Of a stretch of DNA of 64,000 nucleotides, positions 17,869-26,725 are shown in pieces. Each line of letters opens with the position of its first letter. Within the stretch, counting starts at the first letter, position 1. The stretch comes from Kribbella sp. VKM Ac-2568 (lineage in GTDB: Bacteria > Actinomycetota > Actinomycetes > Propionibacteriales > Kribbellaceae). Position numbers and translations under genes: made by a program. The notes below the pieces were generated by a model. The model saw only the letters and a program-made list of their open reading frames with translations, ran no database searches and was not told the origin of the DNA. The DNA lies in the NCBI RefSeq assembly GCF_004345365.1, contig NZ_SLVF01000024.1, positions 1 through 64,000 on the forward strand, given 5' to 3'.

Positions 17869-17897
17869 GCCAGGTTCGAGTCCTGCCGGGTGCGCCA
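17869..17897 (+). other. tRNA 3'-end-like fragment
   Basis: The stretch ending at 17897 looks like a tRNA T-arm plus acceptor: CCAGG-TTCGAGT-CCTGC, then CGGGTGC-G-CCA. The rest of the tRNA is missing: no matching 5' acceptor strand (GCACCCG) or anticodon arm lies in the preceding 80 bases. Such pieces are typically left as attachment-site copies by elements that integrate into tRNA 3' ends. No integrase is adjacent. Confidence 0.35.
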
Positions 17898-17898
17898 C

Positions 17899-17943
17899 CC
17901 ACGACCAGGGCACACGCCTTCCGGGGATGTGCCCTGATCGTGG
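17899..17943. terminator. Bidirectional terminator hairpin
   Basis: CCACGACCAGGGCACA (17899-17914) pairs with TGTGCCCTGATCGTGG (17928-17943) with a single G-T wobble around a 13-base loop. It lies between the converging sigma factor and epoxide hydrolase genes. Confidence 0.75.
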
Positions 17944-17962
17944 TGTGGAATTTGCGGCGGGC

Positions 17963-19159
17963 TCAGGAGTTCCGCAGCGCGCGGAACGCGGCTCGTACCT
18001 CGGTCGCGAACAGGTCGGGGTCCTCCCAGGCGGCGAAGTGGCCGCCGCTGTCGACCTCGTTGAAGTAGGCGAGTCCGGGGTAGACCGTCTCGACCCAGCT
18101 GCGCGGGGCAGCCCAGAGTTCGCCGGGGAATGTCGTGAAGCCGACGGGAACGGAAACTGGCGGAGGAGCCTGGCCGGACGCACCGGCTGCGGCCAGGAAC
18201 CGTCCGAACTCCCAGTACCACCGGGCGGCCGAGGCGCCGGTGCCCGTCAGCCAGTACAGCATGATGTTGTCGACGATGTTGTCCCGAGTGAGGCCGCCCG
18301 TTGGCTGCTTGTCGACGAACGCCTGGGACATTTTGTAGTAGCTGTCCGTGTCGTGGTCGAGCATCCAGGCCGCCAGCCCGACGGGTGAATCCAGCAGGGA
18401 GTAGCCGATCGTCTGCGGCCGGGTGGACTGCTCCAGGAAGTAGGCGAAGCCGTCCGTCGTGAACGTCGCGAGCGCGGCGTGCGCCGCGCGTTCCTGCTCG
18501 GACTCCGCCGGCAGTTGATCGACGATGCCCAACGCCGTCGCGAGCAAGTTGACGTGGATCCCGACCAGGCCCTCGGGTCCTTGGCGGCCCATCGCGTCCG
18601 TGACGGCGGCGCCCACGTCGCCGCCCTGGGCGACGTAGCGCATGTAGCCGAGGCGGTCCATCAGCTGCGCCCACGCCTGTGCGATGCGGCCGGACTCCCA
18701 GCCGAGCTCGGTCGGCTCGCCGGAGAAGCCGTAGCCAGGCAAGGACGGCAGCACCAGGTGGAAGGCGTCCTCGGGGTTGCCGCCGTGAGCGGTCGGGTCG
18801 GTGAGCGGGCCGATGACCCCGAGCAGCTCGACGACCGAGCCCGGCCAGCCGTGCGACATGATCAGCGGCAGTGCGTTCTCGTGCTTCGACCGCACATGGA
18901 TGAAGTGGATCTCGACGCCGTCGATCTCGGTCGTGTACTGCGGTAGCGCGTTCAGCTTCGCCTCGAACGCGCGCCAGTCGTGATCGGTCGTCCAGTAACG
19001 GGCCAACTCCTGGACCGTCGCCAGTTGCACGCCCTGGGAGCGATCGGTGACCAGCTCTCGGGTGGGCCAGCGCGTGGCCGCGATCCGGCGATGCAGGTCG
19101 GCGATCGCTTCTTCCGGCGTGTCGAGCCGGAAGGGACGGATTTCGTTTTCGTTGGACAT
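17963..19159 (-). CDS. Epoxide hydrolase-family protein
   Basis: 398 residues from ATG 19159, with the frame upstream left out. The N-terminal cap (FRLDTPEEAIADLHRRIAAT, RWPTRE, VQELARYWTTDHDW) is the EHN domain of microsomal-type epoxide hydrolases. HGWPGSVVELLGVI gives the oxyanion-hole H-G-W-P, and QGGDVGAAVTDAMG contains the nucleophile Asp (G-G-D). The C-terminal GGHFAAWEDPDLF supplies the catalytic His. The enzyme would convert an epoxide to a diol; substrate unknown. Monocistronic. Confidence 0.9.
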   Translation of the reverse strand: MSNENEIRPFRLDTPEEAIADLHRRIAATRWPTRELVTDRSQGVQLATVQELARYWTTDHDWRAFEAKLNALPQYTTEIDGVEIHFIHVRSKHENALPLIMSHGWPGSVVELLGVIGPLTDPTAHGGNPEDAFHLVLPSLPGYGFSGEPTELGWESGRIAQAWAQLMDRLGYMRYVAQGGDVGAAVTDAMGRQGPEGLVGIHVNLLATALGIVDQLPAESEQERAAHAALATFTTDGFAYFLEQSTRPQTIGYSLLDSPVGLAAWMLDHDTDSYYKMSQAFVDKQPTGGLTRDNIVDNIMLYWLTGTGASAARWYWEFGRFLAAAGASGQAPPPVSVPVGFTTFPGELWAAPRSWVETVYPGLAYFNEVDSGGHFAAWEDPDLFATEVRAAFRALRNS

Positions 19160-19358
19160 GGTGCACCTGCCCGGTAGGTTCGACCGGCGCCGGGGCGCCG
19201 GCGGATGGATCGGTTGCCACTCAGCGTCGCGCTCGGCCCGGCGCTTCGCGCCCGTGAGACTCCCTTGCCCAATCCCGGGCCAGCGGTTCGGGCGCTGTTC
19301 CGGGTGGTCTGACTGGCCTGACCTACGGGGCGGGTTGTCCGACATCCTGCCGCAAGCG

Positions 19359-20615
19359 CTAGAGCGAGGCCAGGATGCTTCGAGCCTCGTCCAAACGGTC
19401 GCGCTCGCGCTGCAGGAGAGCGCGACGATCGGCGGCTGCCTCCGCCCGCTCGGTCAGTGTCCGCGCAGCGAGGACGTCCAACTCCAGCGTCACCCAGTCG
19501 GCGCAGGCGTCGAGCACTGCTTGGCCGTCTCGTCGCCACACGTCCGCTTCGGCCTCGAGCTCGGCAAGACGGGATCGGCTGCTCGCCAGGCCGTTCCGGT
19601 ACTCCTCCAAGAGGATCGAGTAGACCCGGGCATCCACGTCACCGGCGTTGCGAGCGCCGTCGAGTCGATCGAGGTAGGCCTCGTGGTCCAGCGCGTACTG
19701 CTTGGCAACTGCGAGCCGCTCTCCAAGTTCGGGCAGGGTCACGCCGGCCGCCACCCTGATGCCGACGATCCTGGCCTCGGTGGGCGAGATCTCACCCAAG
19801 CAGGCGCGGATCTCGGCGACCTCGAGATCGAGCAGAACCTCCAGCAACGCGACCTGCTGGGACAGTTGCGCGGTCTGTGCGGGCAGCTGCTTGACCTTGT
19901 CCCGGACCTCGACAAAAGGCTGAAGCACCCATTCCCGCAGGTCACTCGACCTCTCAACGGTCCGGGTCTGCACTTCCTTGAACCGTTTCTGCAATGAACC
20001 GGAGAAACCAGACGACCTGTCCGAACCATCAGCCTCGGCCGGTCCTGGCTCGCCAGTGAGGTTCGCCCTCAGGATGGCGTCCACGAGCCGGCCCAACTGC
20101 GCCACACGGCTCAAGATCTGCTTCCAGGCCTGAGTTCGCCAGCGGATGTCCACGAGGAGTTCCTGGTCCTCCCGCGCTGCCTCCAGGTCCATCTTGCCGT
20201 CTGCCGGGACGTGGTACCGCTCGGCGAGCGCAGCAACGGTCTCCAGTTGGGACAGGTACGCCTCGAACTGGGCCGACGAACTGGCGACGAGATCCGTCCA
20301 GGTGTTGAGCGGGATCCCGGTTTGCTGCTTGACGTACTGGCTGGTCACGCCCTGCACGGCGCGCATGGCGCCCACGATCGGCAATCCGATCATGCCGAAT
20401 CCGCCCCACTGCTGCCCCAGTCCTCCGCCGCTCTGCGTGATCATCAGGAGGGCTGCGCCGACGGCCTCCAGGGTCTCGGAGACGGCCCGGCACTCCGCAC
20501 TGACCGTGTCGACCGTGCGGTCCAGAGCGGCAAAAGTCGTCCTGACGTTCTCGATCGAAGGTGCCGTGAAGGCCTCCACGCGCCCGATGCCCTCGGTGAG
20601 CCTGTATTCGCCCAT
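19359..20615 (-). CDS. Large coiled-coil protein of unknown function
   Basis: 418 residues from ATG 20615, with GGGGGAG immediately upstream. It is largely helical, with an Ala/Glu/Leu-rich C-terminus (RLAELEAEADVWRRDGQAVL, RALLQRERDRLDEARSILAS). A short Gly-rich hydrophobic stretch, GGGLGQQWGGFGMIGLPIVG, sits near residue 65 and could touch a membrane. No enzyme motif is visible. The overall architecture recalls helical proteins such as WXG-like or toxin-delivery proteins, but that is speculation; I do not recognise a family. It stands alone. Confidence 0.6.
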   Translation of the reverse strand: MGEYRLTEGIGRVEAFTAPSIENVRTTFAALDRTVDTVSAECRAVSETLEAVGAALLMITQSGGGLGQQWGGFGMIGLPIVGAMRAVQGVTSQYVKQQTGIPLNTWTDLVASSSAQFEAYLSQLETVAALAERYHVPADGKMDLEAAREDQELLVDIRWRTQAWKQILSRVAQLGRLVDAILRANLTGEPGPAEADGSDRSSGFSGSLQKRFKEVQTRTVERSSDLREWVLQPFVEVRDKVKQLPAQTAQLSQQVALLEVLLDLEVAEIRACLGEISPTEARIVGIRVAAGVTLPELGERLAVAKQYALDHEAYLDRLDGARNAGDVDARVYSILLEEYRNGLASSRSRLAELEAEADVWRRDGQAVLDACADWVTLELDVLAARTLTERAEAAADRRALLQRERDRLDEARSILASL

Positions 20616-20785
20616 CCTCGATCTCCCCCTCAGCGCCCTTACCACGTGCGGCTGCTCGTCTTCCGGAGGCGTCCGGGGGGCCCGCTGATACACCGAGCGA
20701 CCACAGGCGGCCCGGTCTCGATCCGTGCACTTTCTCGTCCGCGCAGGGTGACGCACACCGACCGGGCTTGTACGACGCTGAGATC

Positions 20786-21493
20786 GTGCTCAAACGTACT
20801 GCGCTCGGGTGGCCGGCGACCGCGATGGCCGTGGCCGTCGTCGCCAGCGGTTGTACTACGTCCTCGGCTCCACCTGACGGGTCTGCAGCCGAGACCACCC
20901 GAACGGCGCAACCAACACAGACGGCCGAGGCCGCAGTCGATCGCGAGGCGATGCAGGACGACGAACAGACCGCCGTCAAAGCGGTGGATGGGTTCTGGCG
21001 TCGTCACTTCGCCCAGCAGTTCGGACAGCCGTACCGAAGTCCACGCGTCGCGGGGGCCTACACCGGCACAGACGGACCGTCCTGCGGGGGCGAGCCCTCC
21101 GTGCCGTTCAACGCTTTCTACTGCCGGCCGGGCGACTTCCTGGCGTGGGACGAAGACCTGATGGCAGCCGGCTACAGCCAGATCGGCGACGCGTGGGTCT
21201 ACCTGATCATCGCGCACGAGTGGGGCCATGCGATCCAGGCGAGGCTGGACAACGACCTGGTCTCGGTCGCCGCGGAACTCCAAGCGGACTGCCTGGCAGG
21301 AGCCGCTCTGCAAGGGGCGGCCGATGAAGGCGTGATCGCGATCGAGCCCGGCGACGGCGAAGAACTCGCCAAAACGCTGGCCGCGGTCGCGGACGACTAC
21401 CCCTGGACCAAGGAAAGTGACCACGGCAGCGCCGAAGAGAGGACCTCGTCCTTCAACACCGGCGTACAAGGTGGCGTCTCGGCCTGCATCTGA
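20786..21493 (+). CDS. Putative neutral zinc metallopeptidase lipoprotein (YpfJ-like)
   Basis: About 235 residues from GTG 20786; TTG 20768 is less likely. A short signal peptide ends in the lipobox VASGC. The catalytic motif HEWGHAIQ (H-E-x-x-H) is followed about 20 residues later by VAAELQADCLAG, supplying the third zinc ligand Glu, as in the YpfJ/neutral zinc metallopeptidase family (DUF2342/PF04228-type). FNAFYCRPGDFLAWDEDLM upstream is also typical. The protein should be anchored on the outer face of the membrane. Substrate unknown. Confidence 0.85.
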   Translation: MLKRTALGWPATAMAVAVVASGCTTSSAPPDGSAAETTRTAQPTQTAEAAVDREAMQDDEQTAVKAVDGFWRRHFAQQFGQPYRSPRVAGAYTGTDGPSCGGEPSVPFNAFYCRPGDFLAWDEDLMAAGYSQIGDAWVYLIIAHEWGHAIQARLDNDLVSVAAELQADCLAGAALQGAADEGVIAIEPGDGEELAKTLAAVADDYPWTKESDHGSAEERTSSFNTGVQGGVSACI

Positions 21494-21514
21494 ACACCTC
21501 TGCGGCGACCCTTG

Positions 21515-21724
21515 TCAATGTCGCTTGCGGCGGTCGGATCGCGATTGCGCGCGCCGCCGCTTCCGCTCTCGCCGCGCAGCACTGCCCGACGCGGTGCGGG
21601 ACGCGTTGGCGGTGCCCGTCGGCTCCGCGGAAGGACCTCCACCGGCTTTGACGCGCGCGTTCCGGATCAGCACCACGACCACGAGAAGGATCGCCAACCC
21701 CGCGAACATTACGATGTACCACAC
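21515..21724 (-). CDS. Small single-span membrane protein
   Basis: 69 residues from GTG 21724. This start is preferred because GGAGGGG lies directly upstream, whereas the longer frame (to 21838) lacks a ribosome binding site. One transmembrane helix (VMFAGLAILLVVVVLIRNAR) is followed by a polar, strongly basic tail (RRERKRRRAQSRSDRRKRH) that would face the cytoplasm. No family recognised. Confidence 0.55.
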   Translation of the reverse strand: MWYIVMFAGLAILLVVVVLIRNARVKAGGGPSAEPTGTANASRTASGSAARRERKRRRAQSRSDRRKRH

Positions 21725-21911
21725 GCTGATCCCCTCCGCTCTCCGTCGTCGATTCTCGTAGGAACCGCCAGCAGGCACCTCATCCACCGCAGACAATTCC
21801 CCCTGTGCCGGCCGGAAGGTCATCTGGATCAGCTTCAACGCGCCCGACGCGATGGACAGAAGGAGCGAACGAAGCCATCCGAGGCGTTCGTCGCGTCCGC
21901 ATCATCTACGG

Positions 21912-22307
21912 CTAGGAACTGCTGCCTGAGTCTGCGCTCCGGGCTGGCGAGATGGCTGGATCAGGCAATTGCGGCGGCATGGGCAGGTGCGCACTCGGGT
22001 CGAACACCACTCGCGCTGGGGAAACCTCGTCGTACTTGATAGACATGCGCTGGCCGGCGCGCGGCATTGCACCTCCGAGCGGGTACGCAAGGTGGTTCTG
22101 GATCAGGGATGTGCCCACGGTGTAGCGGACCAGCACGAACATGCGGCTGTGCGTACGCAACACAGAGATGACCTCCCCCGTCGTCCGGCGCCAGATCTGG
22201 GACTCGACCTCTACATCCGGAGAGGAGTCATCTCCCCGGCCGACCATGGCCAGGACGAAAACGCCGACGGCCAGCCCAACGCTTAGTACCAGCACTATCG
22301 CCGACAT
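21912..22307 (-). CDS. DUF3592-like small membrane protein
   Basis: 131 residues. An N-terminal hydrophobic helix (MSAIVLVLSVGLAVGVFVLA) is followed by a small beta domain: TTGEVISVLRTHSRMFVLVR, YTVG and the conserved-looking MSIKYDEVSPARVVFDP, similar to the Y-D-P-x-x-P-x-x-A block in DUF3592 proteins. The tail is Pro/Ser-rich. Function unknown. It lies in tandem with the small membrane protein at 21515-21724 with about 190 bases between them. Confidence 0.55.
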   Translation of the reverse strand: MSAIVLVLSVGLAVGVFVLAMVGRGDDSSPDVEVESQIWRRTTGEVISVLRTHSRMFVLVRYTVGTSLIQNHLAYPLGGAMPRAGQRMSIKYDEVSPARVVFDPSAHLPMPPQLPDPAISPARSADSGSSS

Positions 22308-22631
22308 CGGCCCATGCCCTTCGTGCGGAGAATCGCGATCGCGATTCCTCGGCGACCGCCAGATGGCAGCAGCCGTCGGACAATCTGCCGACTGCGACTG
22401 CGTCGAAGGCCTGCACCCATTGGGCAGCTCATGACATACGTCCTTCCGCCTGATCCGGGCGGTTGCGCAAGGGCTGGCATGGTCACTCCTTCAAGCCACG
22501 CTGCCAGCGGCCTCGGTCCGCTGGTTTCGAGTGTCCATCGGCACTAGCGTGGAGGGCGCGGACTAATTGCGTGATCTGGGCGGCAACGACGGGATTTCGT
22601 GGTCCTCGCAAGTTGGGATGCAAATTTCGGC
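22308..22631. other. Intergenic region, nothing identified
   Basis: About 320 bases between divergent genes. Short frames on both strands are arginine-rich shadows. It contains GAATCGCGATCGCGATTC at about 22330-22347, an 18-bp perfect palindrome of alternating GATC/CGCG character with no obvious assignment. Confidence 0.4.
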
Positions 22632-23492
22632 ATGCGGCCGTCGCTCTTCTGCAACCATTCGTGCGTGGACGAGCAACTACGCATCCTGATCGCCGCAGCG
22701 CTGGCACGGGTGATCGAGCCGGCACTGGTGCAGCACTTTCCCTCCGCAACGGTGGTCGTCGCGACAACCCGGGGCGAGGTCGAGCATGCGGTCCAGCGCC
22801 GACCACGCTTCGACGTCGTTATCTCCGACCTGCTCTGGAACTCGAGCGCCGAGTACACATTCGACGGGCTCGACGTGTTGGGCATCCTTCGAGCTGCTGA
22901 TCGGGAGTCGCCGGTCATCATCGCTACGCAAGGCCACACCGCCGAGCAGGACCACCTCGACGAAGCGGTCGAGCGCGACATCGTCTGGGGCGTGTTCCGG
23001 AAGTCGGGTGGCCCGGCGCTGCTACTCGATGCCGTTGAGCGGGTTGGTCGCGGCGAGCGGCTCCCCACGGTGGCCTTCCCGACAGGTGCCAGCCGCACCA
23101 GCCTGCCCCGGATCCACACATACTTCGCCACAACGAGAGGTCGGACCGCCGCGCGAATGGCAGGTGCTATCGCGTCTGGCCGTGCCATCAGCCACAAGAC
23201 GCTCGCTGAGGTCGCCAGGGTCGAATACGACACGGCGTCGAAGATAGGCCGAGAGTACCTAGGCGACCTGATTTGCCGCCGAGGCGAGCACATCTCGAAT
23301 CAACTGCCGGCGCACGTGCCGGCACCCGTTGTGTACCGGTGGTGTGGTGAACACGCGCGCTACATCCTCAGCTGGTGTCGTCGCAACGGACAGACAGACG
23401 TTGCCACACGAGCGATCCCACTTCCGCACAACGACCAGTTTGGAAATGACGCATCCGGACTCGGACGGGCCGGGCGGGCGGACGATCGGTGA
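22632..23492 (+). CDS. Response-regulator-like protein with C-terminal HTH
   Basis: About 286 residues from ATG 22632; GTG 22599 and GTG 22665 are also possible and none has a clear ribosome binding site. LRILIAAALARVIEPALVQH and RPRFDVVISDLLW resemble the first strands of a receiver domain, with the Asp of ISDLLW at the phosphorylation position. QGHTAEQDHLDEAVERDIVW would be the later helices. The C-terminus contains ISHKTLAEVARVEYDTASKI, a plausible HTH. No histidine kinase lies nearby, so it would be an orphan regulator. Confidence 0.6.
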   Translation: MRPSLFCNHSCVDEQLRILIAAALARVIEPALVQHFPSATVVVATTRGEVEHAVQRRPRFDVVISDLLWNSSAEYTFDGLDVLGILRAADRESPVIIATQGHTAEQDHLDEAVERDIVWGVFRKSGGPALLLDAVERVGRGERLPTVAFPTGASRTSLPRIHTYFATTRGRTAARMAGAIASGRAISHKTLAEVARVEYDTASKIGREYLGDLICRRGEHISNQLPAHVPAPVVYRWCGEHARYILSWCRRNGQTDVATRAIPLPHNDQFGNDASGLGRAGRADDR

Positions 23493-23669
23493 TCCTCCAA
23501 ATCGCCTGAATGTCGCTTCTGCGGATGGCGCCTTTGCAAGCGGGCGGCTCGGGCGTAGCGTCGTTGAGAGTTGTGACAGGCATTGCGTGGGCCTAGGTCC
23601 GGCGGGTTTCGCTTGGCGGAGCCCTTGGTCGGGTGACCGCGTCTGGCGTCTCCGCTGACAGAGGCACTC

Positions 23670-24101
23670 ATGAAGCGAACAGAAACCTCGTGCGACCCTT
23701 CGGTACGACCTCGACGCCCGCTGGTCGGCCTCGTCGCGCTGCTAGCCGTACTCGTCCTGGCAGTCGGCTGCGGCCCCGGATCGGACAGTGGCGGATCGGC
23801 TTCGTCGGCACCTGCGACGCAACCGGCGTCGAGCGGTTCGGCCGCTCCCGCCGGTGGGTCGATGGTGGAGATCAAGGACTTCATGTTCACGCCGATGACC
23901 TTGACCGTCGCGGTCGGTAGCACGGTGACCTGGAAGTTCGACGACTCGACGCAGCACACCGTCACGGCCGATGACAACTCGTTCGCGTCAACGCCGATGT
24001 CGAACGGCCAGACCTTCACCCACACCTTCAGCGCCGCCGGCACGGTGGCCTACCACTGCTCCATCCACCCGGAAATGACCGGCACCATCACCGTGAAGTA
24101 G
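23670..24101 (+). CDS. Cupredoxin (plastocyanin/azurin-like) lipoprotein
   Basis: 143 residues with a long signal peptide ending in the lipobox VLAVGC, then a Gly/Ser/Ala-rich linker and a roughly 80-residue type I copper domain. FMFTPMTLTVAVGSTVTWKF begins the domain. The four copper ligands are visible: His in STQHTVT, then Cys, His and Met in YHCSIHPEM. It should be an extracellular electron-transfer or copper-binding protein tethered to the membrane. GAGG precedes ATG 23670 and a strong hairpin follows the stop. Confidence 0.92.
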   Translation: MKRTETSCDPSVRPRRPLVGLVALLAVLVLAVGCGPGSDSGGSASSAPATQPASSGSAAPAGGSMVEIKDFMFTPMTLTVAVGSTVTWKFDDSTQHTVTADDNSFASTPMSNGQTFTHTFSAAGTVAYHCSIHPEMTGTITVK

Positions 24102-24123
24102 TCCGCTGGTCGAATACTCCATG

Positions 24124-24168
24124 GAGGTGGCGTACGCCGGGGAGCCAAGCCCCGGCGTAAGCCACCTC
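24124..24168. terminator. Bidirectional terminator hairpin
   Basis: GAGGTGGCGTACGCCGGGG pairs with CCCCGGCGTAAGCCACCTC with one mismatch, around a short loop. This 19-bp stem lies between the converging cupredoxin and S33 peptidase genes. Confidence 0.85.
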
Positions 24169-24182
24169 GTCACGTCAGCAGC

Positions 24183-25826
24183 TCAGCGGACTGTCGATGC
24201 CTGCGTGATGATCTGGCGCAGGTCGGCAGGCAGCCGGTCCTGCACTGTGGAGCCGCTCGCCCTCTTCGCCGCGGCACCGGCCGCCGGGGTCGGGTCTGGC
24301 TGCGGAACCGGATCGCACTGGACGTCGGAACGCTTACCGGGGAGCCGCGCCGGCAACGCGCCGGTCAGCAGGTACGTCGCGATCCGGTCGTCTGTGCACG
24401 ACACGCCTGACAGCGAGCCGGCATGCGTCGTACCACCGACGCCCTCGATCAGCACCGACCGCGGGTAGCGCTTGCGTACCTCGATCGCACCCGCCCACGG
24501 CGTGGCCGCGTCGTTGGTCTCCTCGATGAGCAGCACGCCCGGAACCCGCGCGCCGTTGACCTTGGTCGGCTTGCCCACGCGCCCGGGCCAGTGGCGGCAG
24601 GGTGCGTTGTACCAGGCGTTGTTCCAGGTCAGGAACGGCGAGGTCCGGTGCAGCGCCCAGTTGTCCCTGGCCCACTTGCTCCAGGCCAGCGGCCACTGCA
24701 CGTCGGTGCACTGGACGGCCAGGTAGTTGGCGTAGTTGTTGTCCGCGCCCGGACCGGTCGGATCGCCGTAGGCGTCGCGGGCCGGGCCCAGGTCGCCGGC
24801 CTTAGCGGCTGCGAACACCTGAGCGACGTCCTCCCATCCGAAGACGTAGTAGGCCGCCCCGATGAAGATGTCGTTCCACTCGTCCGGGCCGAGCGTGCCG
24901 AAGGGATGCCGACGCAACTGCTGCTGGATGGAGTAGTAGAGGTCCTCGATCGCTGCGCCGTCGGTACCGAGGTGGTAGACGTCGTCGTGCTTGGCGAGCC
25001 AGTCGAAGTAGATCTTGATGTTCTTGTCGAACTGGATGTCCTGGTTGAGGTTGGCCTCGTACCAGACGTCGGCCGGGTTGACGACACCGTCCCAGACCAT
25101 CCGACGGACCCGGTCGGGGTGCAGCGTGCTGTAGACCTGGCCGAGGTAGGTGCCGTAGGAGAAGCCGTAGTAGTTGATCTTGTCGGCACCGAGCGCCTTG
25201 CGGATGCTCTCCATGTCGTTGACCCAGTCGGTCGTCTTCACATGGTCGAGCAGGGCGCCGCCGGCGGCACCGCAGTCGCGGGCGTACTGGCGGGTCTTGT
25301 TCCACCATGCCCGCAGCAGCGCAGTCGTCTGGGGGACGTAATAGGGCCGAGGGCCGCCGAAGTAGTCGCCGTCGCAGCTCAGCGAGGGTTGGCTGGAGCC
25401 GACGCCGCGGCCGTCGAAGCCGATCCAGTCGTACGGGTCGCCGGCATTGTTGGGCACGGACTCTCCGAGCCGCGCCAGGCCCAGCCCGGAAGCGCCCGGG
25501 CCACCCGGGTTGACCAGCATGACGCCCTGGGCGTTCGCGTCGGAGGTCTTGTGCAGGATCCGCGAGACCGCGATCTTGATCTTTGCCGCCCGCGGCTTGG
25601 CATAGTCCAGCGGCACGGTCAGCAGGCCGCACCGCGCGCCGGCGTTCTGCAGCGAGGCGCTGGCGCACTGGCCCCAGACGATCGGCGGCGGCGTGTACCC
25701 GGGTGCGTGGCTTTGCGTCGCGTCCCGCGCTGTGGTGCCGGCGGCTGCGGTACCGACGCCGGGCGAGGAGGCGAAGCCCCCCACCAGCATCCCGACAGCG
25801 GCTACCGTCGTGACCAGCTTCTTCAT
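24183..25826 (-). CDS. Secreted S33-type aminopeptidase (tripeptidyl-aminopeptidase-like)
   Basis: 547 residues with a Sec signal peptide (MKKLVTTVAAVGMLVGGFAS). Alpha/beta-hydrolase features: NPGGPGASG oxyanion loop, DGRGVGSSQPSLSCDG, nucleophile elbow GFSYGTYLG (Ser), C-terminal ETNDAATPW (Asp) and GGTTHAGSLSGVSC (His). Length and Cys positions match Streptomyces SlpD/SlpE and tripeptidyl aminopeptidases that trim N-terminal peptides from secreted proteins. GGAGGAC precedes the ATG. Monocistronic. Confidence 0.9.
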   Translation of the reverse strand: MKKLVTTVAAVGMLVGGFASSPGVGTAAAGTTARDATQSHAPGYTPPPIVWGQCASASLQNAGARCGLLTVPLDYAKPRAAKIKIAVSRILHKTSDANAQGVMLVNPGGPGASGLGLARLGESVPNNAGDPYDWIGFDGRGVGSSQPSLSCDGDYFGGPRPYYVPQTTALLRAWWNKTRQYARDCGAAGGALLDHVKTTDWVNDMESIRKALGADKINYYGFSYGTYLGQVYSTLHPDRVRRMVWDGVVNPADVWYEANLNQDIQFDKNIKIYFDWLAKHDDVYHLGTDGAAIEDLYYSIQQQLRRHPFGTLGPDEWNDIFIGAAYYVFGWEDVAQVFAAAKAGDLGPARDAYGDPTGPGADNNYANYLAVQCTDVQWPLAWSKWARDNWALHRTSPFLTWNNAWYNAPCRHWPGRVGKPTKVNGARVPGVLLIEETNDAATPWAGAIEVRKRYPRSVLIEGVGGTTHAGSLSGVSCTDDRIATYLLTGALPARLPGKRSDVQCDPVPQPDPTPAAGAAAKRASGSTVQDRLPADLRQIITQASTVR

Positions 25827-25987
25827 CGAGAGTCCTCCTCCGTGTCCCTGTCACCGATGAGGCGATCAGCCCTGAGGCCCACATTTGCCGATCGGGCCGG
25901 GCCGGGGAAGTCCTGGCGCGGAAAGATCTCCCGGTGGCACCGGGAGTTCAGCGGCAGCCGCATCAACACACGGGCTGAGAGGGGTGG

Positions 25988-26581
25988 TCAGGTCGTAGTG
26001 GCGGCATCTTCGGCTTGGCGGTCCCAGCCGTGGAAGTGGGAGTGGTCGCCGGCTGTCCAGGCTTCGCGGAGGCCGGGCGTGCCCAGGTCCCAGTCGGGGC
26101 GGATTTCGGCCGAGGCGGCGCGGAGGTCTCGCCAGAGGTCGTCGATGGAGGGACGGCCCCAGAACCAGTAGCCGTTGTAGATGCTGTGGATGACCAGGCC
26201 CGGCTTGAGGACGAAGGTGTACGGGATCATCGGGTCGTTGTCGGGATCGGTGTACTCCTGGATGTCGAGATCCTTCTGGATCGTTCGGCCGGGGTCGGAC
26301 AGGAACGGCCAGAAGGCGCCGACCGACGCGCGGAACTCTTGCAGCGTGTGGTGCTCGTCCGTCGAGATCGTGACGATCTGGGTGTACGCCACCGCGAGCT
26401 TCGGCTGGATCGCCGCCAGGTCGAGGTGCTGCTGGTGCTCCTTGGGGCAGTAGTGCCCGCGCGCCAACGTGAGGATCATCGGATCGTCCCCCTGGAGCTC
26501 ACTGAGCGTCCGGACGGTCTCCGTGTGGTCGGGCAGCGCGTAGTCGGGAAAGACTCCGCCGGGAGTGATATCTGAACGCAT
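25988..26581 (-). CDS. Peroxiredoxin-like (thioredoxin-fold) protein
   Basis: 197 residues from ATG 26581. TPGGVFPDYALPDHTETVRT is the typical start of AhpC/TSA-type redoxin domains. LTLARGHYCPKEHQQHLDLA contains a single Cys in the peroxidatic position, but in a G-H-Y-C-P context instead of the P-x-x-x-T-x-x-C motif. VTISTDEHHTLQEFRASVGA and FLSDPGRTIQKDLDIQEYTD complete the fold. It may reduce peroxides with an external thiol. No signal peptide is present. Monocistronic. Confidence 0.75.
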   Translation of the reverse strand: MRSDITPGGVFPDYALPDHTETVRTLSELQGDDPMILTLARGHYCPKEHQQHLDLAAIQPKLAVAYTQIVTISTDEHHTLQEFRASVGAFWPFLSDPGRTIQKDLDIQEYTDPDNDPMIPYTFVLKPGLVIHSIYNGYWFWGRPSIDDLWRDLRAASAEIRPDWDLGTPGLREAWTAGDHSHFHGWDRQAEDAATTT

Positions 26582-26725
26582 GGGATAGCCGCCTCTCACA
26601 GGACGTCGCAGGCGCGACGTCTGAACGTGTCATCGCCAACTGTCGTCGCGCTGAGCGGATTTCGCACCCGGGCATTCACTGGCCCCGGCCCTGGTCCGGG
26701 CGCGGCAGGTCAGGAGGCGTCGGGG

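Noticed and set aside
17556..19220. 554-residue minus frame containing a RQDSNLA-type stretch
   Set aside because: It is a shadow of the epoxide hydrolase gene and sigma factor. The RQDSN stretch is the translation of the tRNA-like fragment, a known source of false proteins.
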